From positions 1 through 36,111 of the forward strand of contig CAYRAG010000015.1 of assembly GCA_964422185.1 (NCBI GenBank): a DNA stretch of 36,111 nt. Reading direction: 5' to 3'. The stretch's first letter is position 1; the number at the start of each line of letters is the position of its first letter. This document shows, in pieces, positions 7,318 to 15,544 of the stretch. The notes below the pieces were generated by a model. The model did not search any database. It worked only from the letters and a program-made list of their open reading frames with translations, and was not told the origin of the DNA. This DNA comes from CALXCT01 sp964422185 (lineage in GTDB: Bacteria > Bacillota > Clostridia > Oscillospirales > Oscillospiraceae). The position numbers and the translations under genes were made by a program.

Positions 7318-8373
7318 TTACACGGCGGCGGCGTCTCCGCTCTTCCCGTCGTCCGCCCGGGCTGCCGCGGCAGCCATCTTGCGGGCCTTCCGGGGGCTGA
7401 TGATGCCGGCCGACTTGCGGGAGGTGTACACATTCAGGGTCAGGGCGGCGATGATGATGATGCCGCGGATGGCCTTGACATAGTCGGAGGGTACGCCCAG
7501 CAGGTTCATGATGTTGTTCAGGATACCCACCAGCAGCGCACCGAACACGGCGCCGCCGATGTTGCCCTCGCCGCCTGCCAGGTTGATGCCGCCCACGATC
7601 ATGGCCATCAGGGTGTCGCCCTCATAGCCGCTGGCGGTGGTGGAGCCGGCCACCATGTTCATGGCCACCAGCACCATGCCGGAGATCGCGGCACAGACGG
7701 AGGAGAAGATAAACGCGATGATGATGGACCGCTTCGTCTTGATGCCCACCAGTTCCGCCGCACGGGGGCTGCCGCCCACCGCGTACAGGCGGCGTCCGAA
7801 TGTGGTCTTGCTCAGGACGAAGCCCGTGACAATCACCACGGCGATGAACACCCACACCGGCATGGTCAGGCCCAGAACCCGGGCGCTGCCCAGGGAGTAG
7901 AAGATGTCAAAGCCCTCCTGGCGCTGGGGATAGATAAACGCGCCGGCGGTGTAGAAGATGACAAAGCCGTAGATCAGATTCTTCGTGGCCAGCGTGACCA
8001 CAAAGGCGGGCAGGTTCAGATACGCCACCAGCACACCGTGGAGCATTCCCACAATGACGCCGGCCAGCAGGGCCAGGAAGACGCCCTTGAAGAAGCCGCC
8101 CAGCGTGTATCCGCCGTTGACCCAGTTGGTGGCCAGGAACGCGCCGGCGCAGGCCGCCATGGAGCCCACGCTCAGATCCATGCCGCCCAGCAGCACGACG
8201 AACAGCATGCCGCAGGCCATGATGCCGTACATGGCGATGGCCAGAAGAATGTTCGCCCAGTTGGAGGGCAGGAAGAACCGGCGCTGGAAGATGGCCATCA
8301 CGATGAAAATCAGCGCCAGGATCAGCGCGCGCTGACCCCAGGGATTTCCGAGAAACTCCTTTACCTTTTTCAC
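7318..8373 (-). CDS. Ribose-type ABC transporter permease (second)
   Basis: This 351-residue integral membrane protein of the RbsC/BPD_transp_2 family has about eight to ten hydrophobic segments. Characteristic stretches are GMDLSVGSMAA near residue 65 and GGINLAGGEGNIGG around 270. It forms half of the channel of a sugar-type importer. Its GTG start overlaps the ATPase stop codon by 4 nt (GTGA), so the two are translationally coupled; an AGGAGGGG sequence lies just upstream. A hydrophilic Ala/Arg-rich tail of about 25 residues ends the protein. Together with the other permease it probably makes a heterodimer. Substrate is not readable. Confidence 0.9.
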   Translation of the reverse strand: MKKVKEFLGNPWGQRALILALIFIVMAIFQRRFFLPSNWANILLAIAMYGIMACGMLFVVLLGGMDLSVGSMAACAGAFLATNWVNGGYTLGGFFKGVFLALLAGVIVGMLHGVLVAYLNLPAFVVTLATKNLIYGFVIFYTAGAFIYPQRQEGFDIFYSLGSARVLGLTMPVWVFIAVVIVTGFVLSKTTFGRRLYAVGGSPRAAELVGIKTKRSIIIAFIFSSVCAAISGMVLVAMNMVAGSTTASGYEGDTLMAMIVGGINLAGGEGNIGGAVFGALLVGILNNIMNLLGVPSDYVKAIRGIIIIAALTLNVYTSRKSAGIISPRKARKMAAAAARADDGKSGDAAAV

Positions 8374-9887
8374 AGTGTCTTCCCCTCCTCTGTGTGGACT
8401 CCGGATCCCGCCAGCAGGATGGCCTCCTGCGTGACATTCTCATGCTGGAACTCCTCAAAGAACACGCCGTCGTGGATGACCAGAATCCGGTCGGAGACAT
8501 GGGTCAGCTCCGCGAGGTCGGAGGAGACCATGATGACGATGGCGCCGTCAGAGGCCAGGTCGCGCATATACTGGTACAGATCCGCCTTGACGCCCACATC
8601 CACGCCGGCGGTGGGCTCGTCCATCAGCAGCACATTGGGGTGTCTGGCCAGCCAGCGGCCCAGGACCACTTTCTGCTGGTTGCCGCCGGACAGGTTGCCC
8701 ACGGGCAGCTTGCGCATGGGCGGGCGGACATCGTAGTCCCTGATGCCCCGCTCCGCCAGCTCCACCTCTTTCCTGGAGCTGACCACATAGGCCGGCGCGA
8801 TCTTGTCGTAGCTGGCCAGGGCGAAGTTCTGCTGGATGGACAGCAGGGGGATGAAGCCCTCGTTGCGCCGATCCTCCGGCACCAGGCCGAATCCCGCCTT
8901 CATGTTGGCGATGATGGAGTGGCTGGTGGGCTTCCCGTTGTAGGTGATGGTCCCGGAGTCCTGTTTCAGGGCCCCGTAGATGCAGGCGATCAGCTCGGTC
9001 CGGCCGGAGCCCACAAGGCCGCCGATGCCGAGGATCTCGCCGCCGTACGCCTTGAAGCTGATGCCCTTGAGCATGTTCTTGTAGTGGAGATCCTTGACCT
9101 CCAGCACATTCTCCTCATGGATGGGACGGCGGACATAGTTCTCGTCATCCGGGATCGTGTGGCCGATCATCAGCTCGATGACCCGGCGCGGCTCGATCTC
9201 CTCCTGCTCCAGCACCGCCACATTCTGGCCGTCCCGCATGACCGTCAGGCGGTCAGACAGGCGGTAGACCTCCTCCAGGCGGTGGGAGATGTACAGGACG
9301 GACGCGCCGTTCTGGCGGATGATGTCGATGGTTCTAAACAGGGTCTCCGCCTCCGCCGCGGCGAGGGAGGCGGTGGGCTCGTCCATGATGATGAGCTGGG
9401 CCTTGACGGCCAGCGCCTTCAGGATCTCCACCATCTGCCGCTTGGCCATGCCCAGCGTCTCCACCACGGCGTCCGGGTTGAGATCGAAGCCGTAGATGTC
9501 GATGAGCTCTTTTGTCTTCTGCTTCATGGTCTTCCAGTCCGGAAGACCGTGCTTCATAATCTCCTGGCCCAGGTAGATGTTCTCCGTCACGGTCAGGGCC
9601 GGCAGCAGGGACAGCTCCTGGTAGATCACCGAGATGCCGCAGTCCCGGGCGTCCTGGCGGGTGTTGATCTCCACCGGCTTGCCGTTAATCAGGATCTCGC
9701 CGGCGTCCTTGGTGTAGACGCCCGTGATGATCTTGATGATCGTGGACTTGCCGGCGCCGTTCTCGCCCATGAGCGCGTGAACCTCGCCCCTGCGCACCTC
9801 CAGATCCACATCCTTGAGCACCTGGATGCCGTTAAACTGTTTCACAATGCCCCTGCACTGCAGGAAGACTTCATGATTGTTTTCCAT
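8370..9887 (-). CDS. Ribose-type ABC transporter double ATPase (RbsA/MglA family)
   Basis: This 505-residue protein has two fused ATPase domains, as usual for carbohydrate importers of the CUT2 class. The first has Walker A GENGAGKST (about 41-49), the signature region LGMAKRQMVEI and Walker B LIIMDEPTASL. The second has the degenerate GLVGSGRTEL loop and a full LSGGNQQKVVLGRWLA signature with LLMDEPTAGVDVG. It energises uptake at the inner membrane face. The start ATG at 9887 follows AGGAGG; the gap to the first permease is 12 nt and the overlap with the second is 4 nt. Four-gene order and length match the Rbs/Mgl type. Confidence 0.94.
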   Translation of the reverse strand: MENNHEVFLQCRGIVKQFNGIQVLKDVDLEVRRGEVHALMGENGAGKSTIIKIITGVYTKDAGEILINGKPVEINTRQDARDCGISVIYQELSLLPALTVTENIYLGQEIMKHGLPDWKTMKQKTKELIDIYGFDLNPDAVVETLGMAKRQMVEILKALAVKAQLIIMDEPTASLAAAEAETLFRTIDIIRQNGASVLYISHRLEEVYRLSDRLTVMRDGQNVAVLEQEEIEPRRVIELMIGHTIPDDENYVRRPIHEENVLEVKDLHYKNMLKGISFKAYGGEILGIGGLVGSGRTELIACIYGALKQDSGTITYNGKPTSHSIIANMKAGFGLVPEDRRNEGFIPLLSIQQNFALASYDKIAPAYVVSSRKEVELAERGIRDYDVRPPMRKLPVGNLSGGNQQKVVLGRWLARHPNVLLMDEPTAGVDVGVKADLYQYMRDLASDGAIVIMVSSDLAELTHVSDRILVIHDGVFFEEFQHENVTQEAILLAGSGVHTEEGKTL

Positions 9888-9899
9888 CGTTCCGCCTCC

Positions 9900-10877
9900 T
9901 TACGCGTTCTGCGCTCTCATGCGGGCGTTGGTGACCTTGGTGAAGATCGCGTCGAACGCGGTGGCGATAATGATGATACCGCCCTGGAGCATATACTGCC
10001 AGTCTGTGCCGATGCCGTATTTCAGCAGACCGTTGGTCAGCATGGACATGAACAGCGCGCCGAACGCGGCGCCGATGACATTGCCGCTTCCGCCGGACAT
10101 GACCACGCCGCCCACCACGCAGGCCGCGATGGCCTGGAACTCCATGGCGTTGCCCAGGGAGGGCGTGGCGGTCTGGTTGTACGCTACGGTGAACACCGCG
10201 GCCACGGCGCACATGGCGCCGCAGATCATGTAGCATGCCGCCTTTTTCTGGTACAGCTGAACGCCGGACATCTTGGCGGAGTTCTCATTGGATCCCATGG
10301 CGTACACATGCATCCCGAAGCGGGTGCGCACCTGGATGAAATAGAACACCAGAACCAGGACAATCCATGCCACAACGCAGTAGTAGATGATGGTGCCGGG
10401 CAGGCGGCTTGCCAGGTGGGACAGGCCGTTGTGCCTGAGCATCTGGTTGACCAGCCGCCCGTTCTCATCCCGGAACGCGAACACCATGCCCAGGCCGGTG
10501 TACACAAAGCCGGCGGCCAGGGTGGCCACGAACGGGGTCAGGTGCAGGTGGTTGATCATCACGGAGTTCAGGTAGCCCAGCAGGATGCCCACGACGACCG
10601 TGCCCAGGAACACCAGGATGATGTGCAGACCCATCTGGGCCAGGCGGGCGCAGACGATGCCGGTCAGGCAGACGATGCCGCCGGCGGACAGGTCGATGTT
10701 GCCGCTGACCATGACCATGCACATGCCGATGGAGATGGTGCCCACATAAGCCGCGTCGCGCAGCAGCTGGGTCATATTCGCGGTGCCCAGGAACGAGTCC
10801 GTGGTCAGCGTGAAGAACGCGCCGACCAGGACAACCAGGAGCACCGTGATCAGGGTTCGAATCTTTTTCATGTCCAT
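9900..10877 (-). CDS. Ribose-type ABC transporter permease (first)
   Basis: This is a 325-residue multi-spanning permease of the RbsC family, with the conserved GNIDLSAGGIVCLTG segment near residue 65 and GGVVMSGGSGNVIGAAFGALF near 245. I place the start at the ATG at 10877, 10 nt after GGAGGAG (10888-10894). The GTG at 10904 lies upstream of that ribosome-binding site and is unlikely. It partners the second permease (7318-8373). A strong hairpin separates it from the binding-protein gene upstream, which commonly lets the binding protein be made in excess. Confidence 0.88.
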   Translation of the reverse strand: MDMKKIRTLITVLLVVLVGAFFTLTTDSFLGTANMTQLLRDAAYVGTISIGMCMVMVSGNIDLSAGGIVCLTGIVCARLAQMGLHIILVFLGTVVVGILLGYLNSVMINHLHLTPFVATLAAGFVYTGLGMVFAFRDENGRLVNQMLRHNGLSHLASRLPGTIIYYCVVAWIVLVLVFYFIQVRTRFGMHVYAMGSNENSAKMSGVQLYQKKAACYMICGAMCAVAAVFTVAYNQTATPSLGNAMEFQAIAACVVGGVVMSGGSGNVIGAAFGALFMSMLTNGLLKYGIGTDWQYMLQGGIIIIATAFDAIFTKVTNARMRAQNA

Positions 10878-10936
10878 ATTACATGTACTCCTCCAAAACG
10901 ACACACAGCCGGTTTCCAGCCATGGGATTCGTACGA

Positions 10937-10972
10937 GATGAGGGGCCCGGCCGTGGGACTGGGCCCCTCATC
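10937..10972 (-). other. Intercistronic hairpin between binding-protein and permease genes
   Basis: A perfect 12-bp stem, GATGAGGGGCCC (10937-10948) with GGGCCCCTCATC (10961-10972), has a 12-nt loop and no T-run on either strand. It fits an mRNA-stabilising or partial-termination element that raises binding-protein over permease expression. Confidence 0.65.
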
Positions 10973-11008
10973 GTCATGTGCAAATGCGGTGGTGCTTCAG
11001 ATGGTTTC

Positions 11009-12124
11009 TCAGTCGTTGATGGCCAGATCCCAGCGGGACAGGGTCTTGTACAGATCCGCGTTCTCCGGGGTGACAGGCCAGCAGGACAGCGCATACTCGG
11101 GCGTCGCGGTCAGGCCGAGCATGGAGGCGTTGATGCCGGTGGAGGCGTAGTACAGCGCGTAGGCCATGGCGATGCAGTACTGGGTGTAGTAGTCGCTGAA
11201 GTTCAGGCCGTACAGCTCGCCGCTGCCGTTGGTCATGTACTCAAAGGTGGCGGGGTTGCCCATGTTGCCGTACACGGTGATGCTGCCGTCGTTGCGGCCG
11301 GCGCCCTCAATGGCCTGGATGGTGCCGGTGGTCAGGTCGTCCATCATGTTGAACACGATGTCGATGTCGTCAAAGCGGGTGAGCATGTCGCGCATGGCGG
11401 TGTTGGCGCCCTCCTGGGAGAAGTTGTCCACATTGCGGTGCTCCAGGATGGTCCAGCTGGGGGCGTACTCCGCCAGGTAGTCCAGGAAGCCGTTGGACTG
11501 CAGGTTCGTCGCGGCCATGGCGGCGGGGCAGTCAATGATGATGACATTCTGGGGGTTGTCCGCGCCGAAGTCGTTGACCAGCGTCTCGGCGGCTTTCCAG
11601 CCGGCCTGGTAGTCCACGCCGCGCAGGTGCAGGGTGTGGGGGGTCTCCGCGTTCAGGTTCAGGGTGATGACGGGCACGCCGGCGGCCTCAGCCTCGGCGA
11701 CGGGGGTGGCCAGGGAGACGGGATCCGCGCACTCGAGCAGGATGCAGTCATAGCCCTGGTTGACGGCGTCGTTCACCATGGTGATCTGCTTCTGGGCGTC
11801 ATAGCCCGGGTCGAAGAAGTCCACGGTCACGGTGTCTCCGTAGGCGTCCTTCGTGTCGTTAAACGCCAGCTCAACCATACGGTTGGTCACGCCCGCGGTG
11901 GAAATGGGGATATAGGCGATCTTGATCTGATCCTCACCCAGAACCTTGGGGGTGATGGACAAAGCCGCGGCGCCGCCGCCCTCGGGGGCCTGAGCGGGCT
12001 CGCTGGAAGAGGGCGCGGGAGACGGGCTGGCCTCACCGCCGCTGCCGCTGTCGCAGCCGGCCAGCAGGGCGACAACCATGGCCGCCGCAAGGAGCATGGC
12101 GAGTACTTTTTTCAGTTTCTTCAC
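11009..12124 (-). CDS. ABC transporter substrate-binding lipoprotein (ribose/BMP type)
   Basis: This 371-residue lipoprotein has a basic start (MKKLKKV), a hydrophobic core and the lipobox LLAGC with Cys24. A Ser/Pro/Gly-rich linker (25-50) and a type 1 periplasmic-binding fold (Peripla_BP_4-like) follow. Visible family features are IAYIPISTAGVTNRM, the ILLECADPVSLATPVAEAEAAGVPVI loop and VFNMMDDLTTGTIQAIE. It captures solute outside the membrane for the two permeases and the ATPase. The GTG start at 12124 has AAGGAGG 8 nt upstream. It is divergent from the molybdoenzyme gene across a 573-nt control region. The fold usually binds sugars, but autoinducers, nucleosides and other cyclic compounds are also known ligands; the ligand here is unknown. 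Confidence 0.9.
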   Translation of the reverse strand: MKKLKKVLAMLLAAAMVVALLAGCDSGSGGEASPSPAPSSSEPAQAPEGGGAAALSITPKVLGEDQIKIAYIPISTAGVTNRMVELAFNDTKDAYGDTVTVDFFDPGYDAQKQITMVNDAVNQGYDCILLECADPVSLATPVAEAEAAGVPVITLNLNAETPHTLHLRGVDYQAGWKAAETLVNDFGADNPQNVIIIDCPAAMAATNLQSNGFLDYLAEYAPSWTILEHRNVDNFSQEGANTAMRDMLTRFDDIDIVFNMMDDLTTGTIQAIEGAGRNDGSITVYGNMGNPATFEYMTNGSGELYGLNFSDYYTQYCIAMAYALYYASTGINASMLGLTATPEYALSCWPVTPENADLYKTLSRWDLAIND

Positions 12125-12400
12125 TTTGATTTCCTCCTTGAAATAAATTGAATCCTCGATTATCCTCTATTTTCAACAGCGCGCGGCTGTGGAAAATACC
12201 GTGTCGTGCGGGCGGCCCGGAGCCGGTTCCGCCCTCCCCGTCTTCCAAAACTTTGCCCGTCTATTGATAAGTTTTTTTGATTGATCCCCGGACCGGCCGC
12301 TCCCCGGGAAACGCGGCCGGGTATCCCGTCCGGCGGTTCAGGGTCACCGCGCCGGCGGGAAAGAGCTCTCCGGCCGGCGGACAGCCCCCGGCGTGTTGAC

Positions 12401-12437
12401 AACAGGCCATTGTTATACCACTGAAAACAGGCTATTG
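12401..12437. repeat. Direct repeat AACAGGCYATTG in the divergent control region
   Basis: AACAGGCCATTG (12401-12412) and AACAGGCTATTG (12426-12437) are near-identical 12-mers spaced 25 bp start to start. They lie just downstream of the minus-strand promoter's -10 box and about 140-175 bp upstream of the plus-strand promoter. Regulator half-sites are the likely reason. The remaining leader 12125-12400 holds an 8-bp stem (12293-12300/12313-12320) and no gene. Confidence 0.5.
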
Positions 12438-12445
12438 ACGCAGAA

Positions 12446-12474
12446 ATTCTACACGCTGGATTCCCCTTTGTCAA
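12446..12474 (-). promoter_or_regulatory. Promoter of the ABC importer operon
   Basis: Read on the minus strand, a perfect TTGACA (12469-12474) and TAGAAT (12446-12451) are 17 bp apart. The start would be near 12439, which gives an unusually long leader of about 315 nt before the GTG at 12124. Confidence 0.75.
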
Positions 12475-12489
12475 TTGTCTTTTAACAAT
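12474..12489. promoter_or_regulatory. Dyad ATTGT-N6-ACAAT, candidate regulator site
   Basis: The inverted repeat ATTGT (12474-12478) / ACAAT (12485-12489) abuts the -35 box of the minus-strand promoter. TTGTCAA recurs at 12468-12474 and 12496-12502. The spacing fits a LysR- or other dimer-binding site that could control both divergent operons. Which regulator binds is unknown. Confidence 0.5.
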
Positions 12490-12575
12490 CTTTCATTGTC
12501 AACTGCCCGCCGGAAATCCGGTTCCGGGCCCTGTGAAATAAAAAATTTTTTTAATCACATTTACTAAAATTTGTG

Positions 12576-12604
12576 TTGATAATCCCGGGGTGCCACGGTA
12601 TAAT
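12576..12604 (+). promoter_or_regulatory. Promoter of the molybdoenzyme cluster
   Basis: TTGATA (12576-12581) and a perfect TATAAT (12599-12604) are separated by exactly 17 bp. The predicted start near 12611 leaves a leader of about 87 nt before the ATG at 12698. An AT-rich tract lies immediately upstream (12538-12572). Confidence 0.85.
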
Positions 12605-12697
12605 ACGGGAGTAGCGAAGAGATCGTTTTTCCGCACAGGAACACTGGGAGATCCACCGCTCCTGAAGGAATCATGTCTGAATAAGGAGGAAGAATCT

Positions 12698-15544
12698 ATG
12701 CCGCAAACAAAAATCGACATCAAGGCCGACAGGAAGGTCCTGAAGGCAGCCAGCCTGATGGGTCCCCGCGCCGGCCTGCCCACCGTGGTCGAGTCCGGCA
12801 AGGACGGCAAAATCACCCGCATCCGCCCGTTCTACTACGACGAGAACCACGACTGGGAGAGCAAGCGTCCCTGGAAGATTGAGGCCCACGGGCAGACCTT
12901 TGAGCCCCCGCGCCACACCCTTCCCGCCAGCTACTATCTCACCTACAAAAAGCGCGTGTATTCCAACAACCGCGTGCGCTATCCCCTCAAGCGCGTGGAC
13001 TGGGATCCCAAGGGTGAGCGCAATCCCCAGAACCGCGGCAAGTCCCGCTATGTCCGCATCAGCTGGGACGAGGCCGCCCAGATCATCGCCGATGAGCTGG
13101 TCCGGATCCGGGATCAGTACGGCATGTCCGCCGTGCTGGCCGAGGCGGATATGCACGGCGAGGGCAAGCATGTGGCCCCCTCCCACGGCTGTATGAACCG
13201 TCTTCTGTCCCTCATGGGCGGCTACACCGTGCAGATGCGCAACCAGGACTCCTGGGAGGGCTACTCCTGGGGCTCCAAGAATGTCTGGGGCGGCGAGCCC
13301 GTGGGCGAGATGCAGCCCTCCGCCAACCTGTGGCCTGACATCGCAAAGAACGCCGAGCTGCTGCTCTTCTGGGCCGGCGACCCCGAGACCACCGCGGTGG
13401 GCTTCGACGGCTATATGGCCTCCCGCCTGAGCCAGTGGATCCACAGCCTGGGCATCAAGTTTGTCCACATCGACCCCGCGCTGAACTTCTCCGGCTGCTA
13501 TCTGGCCGACAAGTGGATTCCCATCATGCCCAACACCGACGCCGCCCTGTACCTGGCCATCATCTATGTGTGGCTGACCGAGGGCACCTATGACAAGGAG
13601 TATGTGGAGACCCACGCCGTCGGCTATGACGAGTTCTTCCAGTATGTCCTCGGCAAGGAGGACGGGGAGCCCAAGACGCCCGCCTGGGCCGCCGAAAAGA
13701 CCGGCGTGCCGGAGTGGACCATCAAGGCGCTGGCCCGCGACTGGGCGAACAAGGTGACCTCCGTCACCATCGGCAACGGCGGCCCCGGCATCCGCGGCGC
13801 GTACTCCACCGAGCCCGCCCGTCTGCAGTCCATCTGCCTGGCCATGCAGGGTCTGGGCAAGCCCGGACGCCATCAGGCCAAGTGGATCGAGTGGAACCTC
13901 CATACCGATATCTATCCCATGCCTCACCAGGGCGAGGCCATCATCGACATCCCGCACCGCTGCGAGATCGTCCGTCCCGCCGGCTCCATGCAGGATCTGA
14001 ACGCGTCCGGCATGCTGGGCAGCGACGCCGGCGAGATCAAGATGCAGGCCGGCGCCACCGTGGAGGAGGCCCCGAAGGACGCCGATGTGGGCAGCGATGC
14101 CGCCGCGTTCTTCACCAAGGGGAAAGATCAGGGCCGCTACCGCCTGAACAAGGCCGCCGCCGCCATCGCCGAGCTGTCCGAGCTGTGCAAGGTGACGGAG
14201 AACCCGCCGCTGCAGTCCATTCCCAAGTGCATGGTGCACGACGCGATTTTGCAGGATCACATCGAGTGGTACGGCCTGTACTCTTTCTGCGGCCCGGCTT
14301 CCGAGCAGTGGGAGAAGCACGAGTTCCCGCGCCCCGGCTGCTCCAAGATCCACGCCATCTGGACGGACGCGCCGTGCATGGTCACCTGCTGGAACGACGG
14401 CTTCAACTTCGTCAAGGCGGTCCGGGATCCCTCCATTGAGTTCATCGTGGCGCAGCAGCCCTGGCTGGAGAACGACTGCCTGCTGGCCGACATCGTGCTG
14501 CCCGTGCAGACGAAGTTCGAGATGGACGACATCTCCGACGACTGCGGCGGCGCCGTGCTGTGCTCCGTGTTCCGTGAGCGCCCCGCCTGCCCGCCTGTGG
14601 GCGAGTCCCTGAACGACTTTGACTGCGTGGCCGAGGTCGCCCGGAAGATCAGCCCGGAGATTTACAACGCCTATACCAACAACGAGACGCCCGTGGAGAA
14701 GGTCATTGAGCTGTTCTGGGCCGGCTCCGGCGTGGCCCACCTGGATGTGGACGACGAGTTCCATGAGAAGGACATCTTCGTCATGCCCTGCGACCCCAAT
14801 ATCCAGGACTTCAAGCTCCATCCCCCCGGCCTGCGCACTTTCGCGGACGACCCGAAGAATCACCCCCTGTCCACACCCACCGGCCTGCTGGAGTTCACCT
14901 CCACCGGCATCAAGGAGAACTTCCCCGACGATCCCGAGCGCCCGCCCTATCCGAAGTGGGTGGAGCACAGCGAGCTGCATGACGAGCGTCTGAGCAGCCC
15001 CCGTGCGGAGAAGTACCCCCTGCTGGCCATGTCCAACCACGGCCGCTGGCGCTTCCACGCCAACCTGGACGACATCACCTGGAACCGCGAGGTTCAGACC
15101 ATGAAGATCCGGGCCAAAGACGGCTATCAGTACGAGCCCGCGTGGATCAGCCCCAGGACCGCCGCGGAGCGCGGCATCGCCCACGGCGATATCGTCAGGG
15201 TCTACAACGAGCGCGGCACCGTGCTGTGCGCGGCCTATGTCACCGAGCGTCTGGTGGACGGCGTGGTCTATGTGGATCACGGCGCACGCTTTGACCCCAT
15301 CGACGCCGAGACCCTGGACCGCGGCGGCGCCATCAACCTGATCACGCCGCACGCCATCACCTCCAAGAATGTCACCGGCATGGTGGTCTCCGGCTTCCTG
15401 GTGGAGGTCGCCAGGGTCACGGATGAAGAGATGGACGCCTGGAAGAAGCAGTATCCCGACTCCTTCGGCCGCAAGGTGGACGAGGCATGCGGTGTCTGCC
15501 TGGAGGGCTGGCTGATCGACTACGACAAGGAGGTTGCGAAATAA
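12698..15544 (+). CDS. Molybdopterin oxidoreductase, transhydroxylase (AthL)-like large subunit
   Basis: This 948-residue bis-MGD enzyme of the DMSO reductase superfamily starts at the ATG at 12698 after AAGGAGGA. There is no Tat signal and the first cysteine is Cys165, so it lacks the N-terminal Fe-S cluster and should be cytoplasmic. From memory it closely tracks the pyrogallol-phloroglucinol transhydroxylase large subunit: PWKIEAHGQTFEPPRHT (58-74), DSWEG (184-188, where that enzyme has Asp174 and the Mo ligand Ser175), FWAGDPET (224-231), YDKEYV followed by VLGKEDGEPKT, and a C-terminal dinucleotide-binding domain ending in GGAINLITPH. Related enzymes include resorcinol hydroxylase, acetylene hydratase and, more distantly, gut catechol dehydroxylases. 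The likely reaction is hydroxyl transfer to, or removal from, a phenolic ring. It overlaps the Fe-S subunit gene (TAATG). Family confidence is high; the exact reaction is open. Confidence 0.9.
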   Translation: MPQTKIDIKADRKVLKAASLMGPRAGLPTVVESGKDGKITRIRPFYYDENHDWESKRPWKIEAHGQTFEPPRHTLPASYYLTYKKRVYSNNRVRYPLKRVDWDPKGERNPQNRGKSRYVRISWDEAAQIIADELVRIRDQYGMSAVLAEADMHGEGKHVAPSHGCMNRLLSLMGGYTVQMRNQDSWEGYSWGSKNVWGGEPVGEMQPSANLWPDIAKNAELLLFWAGDPETTAVGFDGYMASRLSQWIHSLGIKFVHIDPALNFSGCYLADKWIPIMPNTDAALYLAIIYVWLTEGTYDKEYVETHAVGYDEFFQYVLGKEDGEPKTPAWAAEKTGVPEWTIKALARDWANKVTSVTIGNGGPGIRGAYSTEPARLQSICLAMQGLGKPGRHQAKWIEWNLHTDIYPMPHQGEAIIDIPHRCEIVRPAGSMQDLNASGMLGSDAGEIKMQAGATVEEAPKDADVGSDAAAFFTKGKDQGRYRLNKAAAAIAELSELCKVTENPPLQSIPKCMVHDAILQDHIEWYGLYSFCGPASEQWEKHEFPRPGCSKIHAIWTDAPCMVTCWNDGFNFVKAVRDPSIEFIVAQQPWLENDCLLADIVLPVQTKFEMDDISDDCGGAVLCSVFRERPACPPVGESLNDFDCVAEVARKISPEIYNAYTNNETPVEKVIELFWAGSGVAHLDVDDEFHEKDIFVMPCDPNIQDFKLHPPGLRTFADDPKNHPLSTPTGLLEFTSTGIKENFPDDPERPPYPKWVEHSELHDERLSSPRAEKYPLLAMSNHGRWRFHANLDDITWNREVQTMKIRAKDGYQYEPAWISPRTAAERGIAHGDIVRVYNERGTVLCAAYVTERLVDGVVYVDHGARFDPIDAETLDRGGAINLITPHAITSKNVTGMVVSGFLVEVARVTDEEMDAWKKQYPDSFGRKVDEACGVCLEGWLIDYDKEVAK

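Noticed and set aside
10937..10972. Rho-independent terminator between the binding-protein and permease genes
   Set aside because: The stem is strong but lacks a T-run on the minus strand, and the downstream genes clearly belong to the same transporter; it was kept as an intercistronic hairpin.
12396..12419. A second plus-strand promoter from TTGACA (12396-12401) and TATACC (12414-12419)
   Set aside because: The spacer is only 12 bp, too short for RNA polymerase; the TTGATA-17-TATAAT promoter at 12576 is far better.
12605..12697. Molybdenum-cofactor riboswitch in the leader of the molybdoenzyme gene
   Set aside because: The leader is only about 87 nt and shows no multi-stem fold of the kind expected for that element.
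12671..15352. An 893-codon open frame on the minus strand opposite the molybdoenzyme gene
   Set aside because: It is a GC-driven shadow of a gene with clear family motifs, has no ribosome-binding site, and its translation is low-complexity Gly/Val/His/Leu-rich. The same applies to long opposite-strand frames at 8394-11150, 5424-7400, 10883-12151, 16897-18882 and 25055-27121.
12698..15544. Secreted catechol dehydroxylase of the Eggerthella type
   Set aside because: No Tat signal, no N-terminal cluster cysteines and no membrane anchor gene; the transhydroxylase-like features fit better, although dehydroxylation activity itself cannot be excluded.
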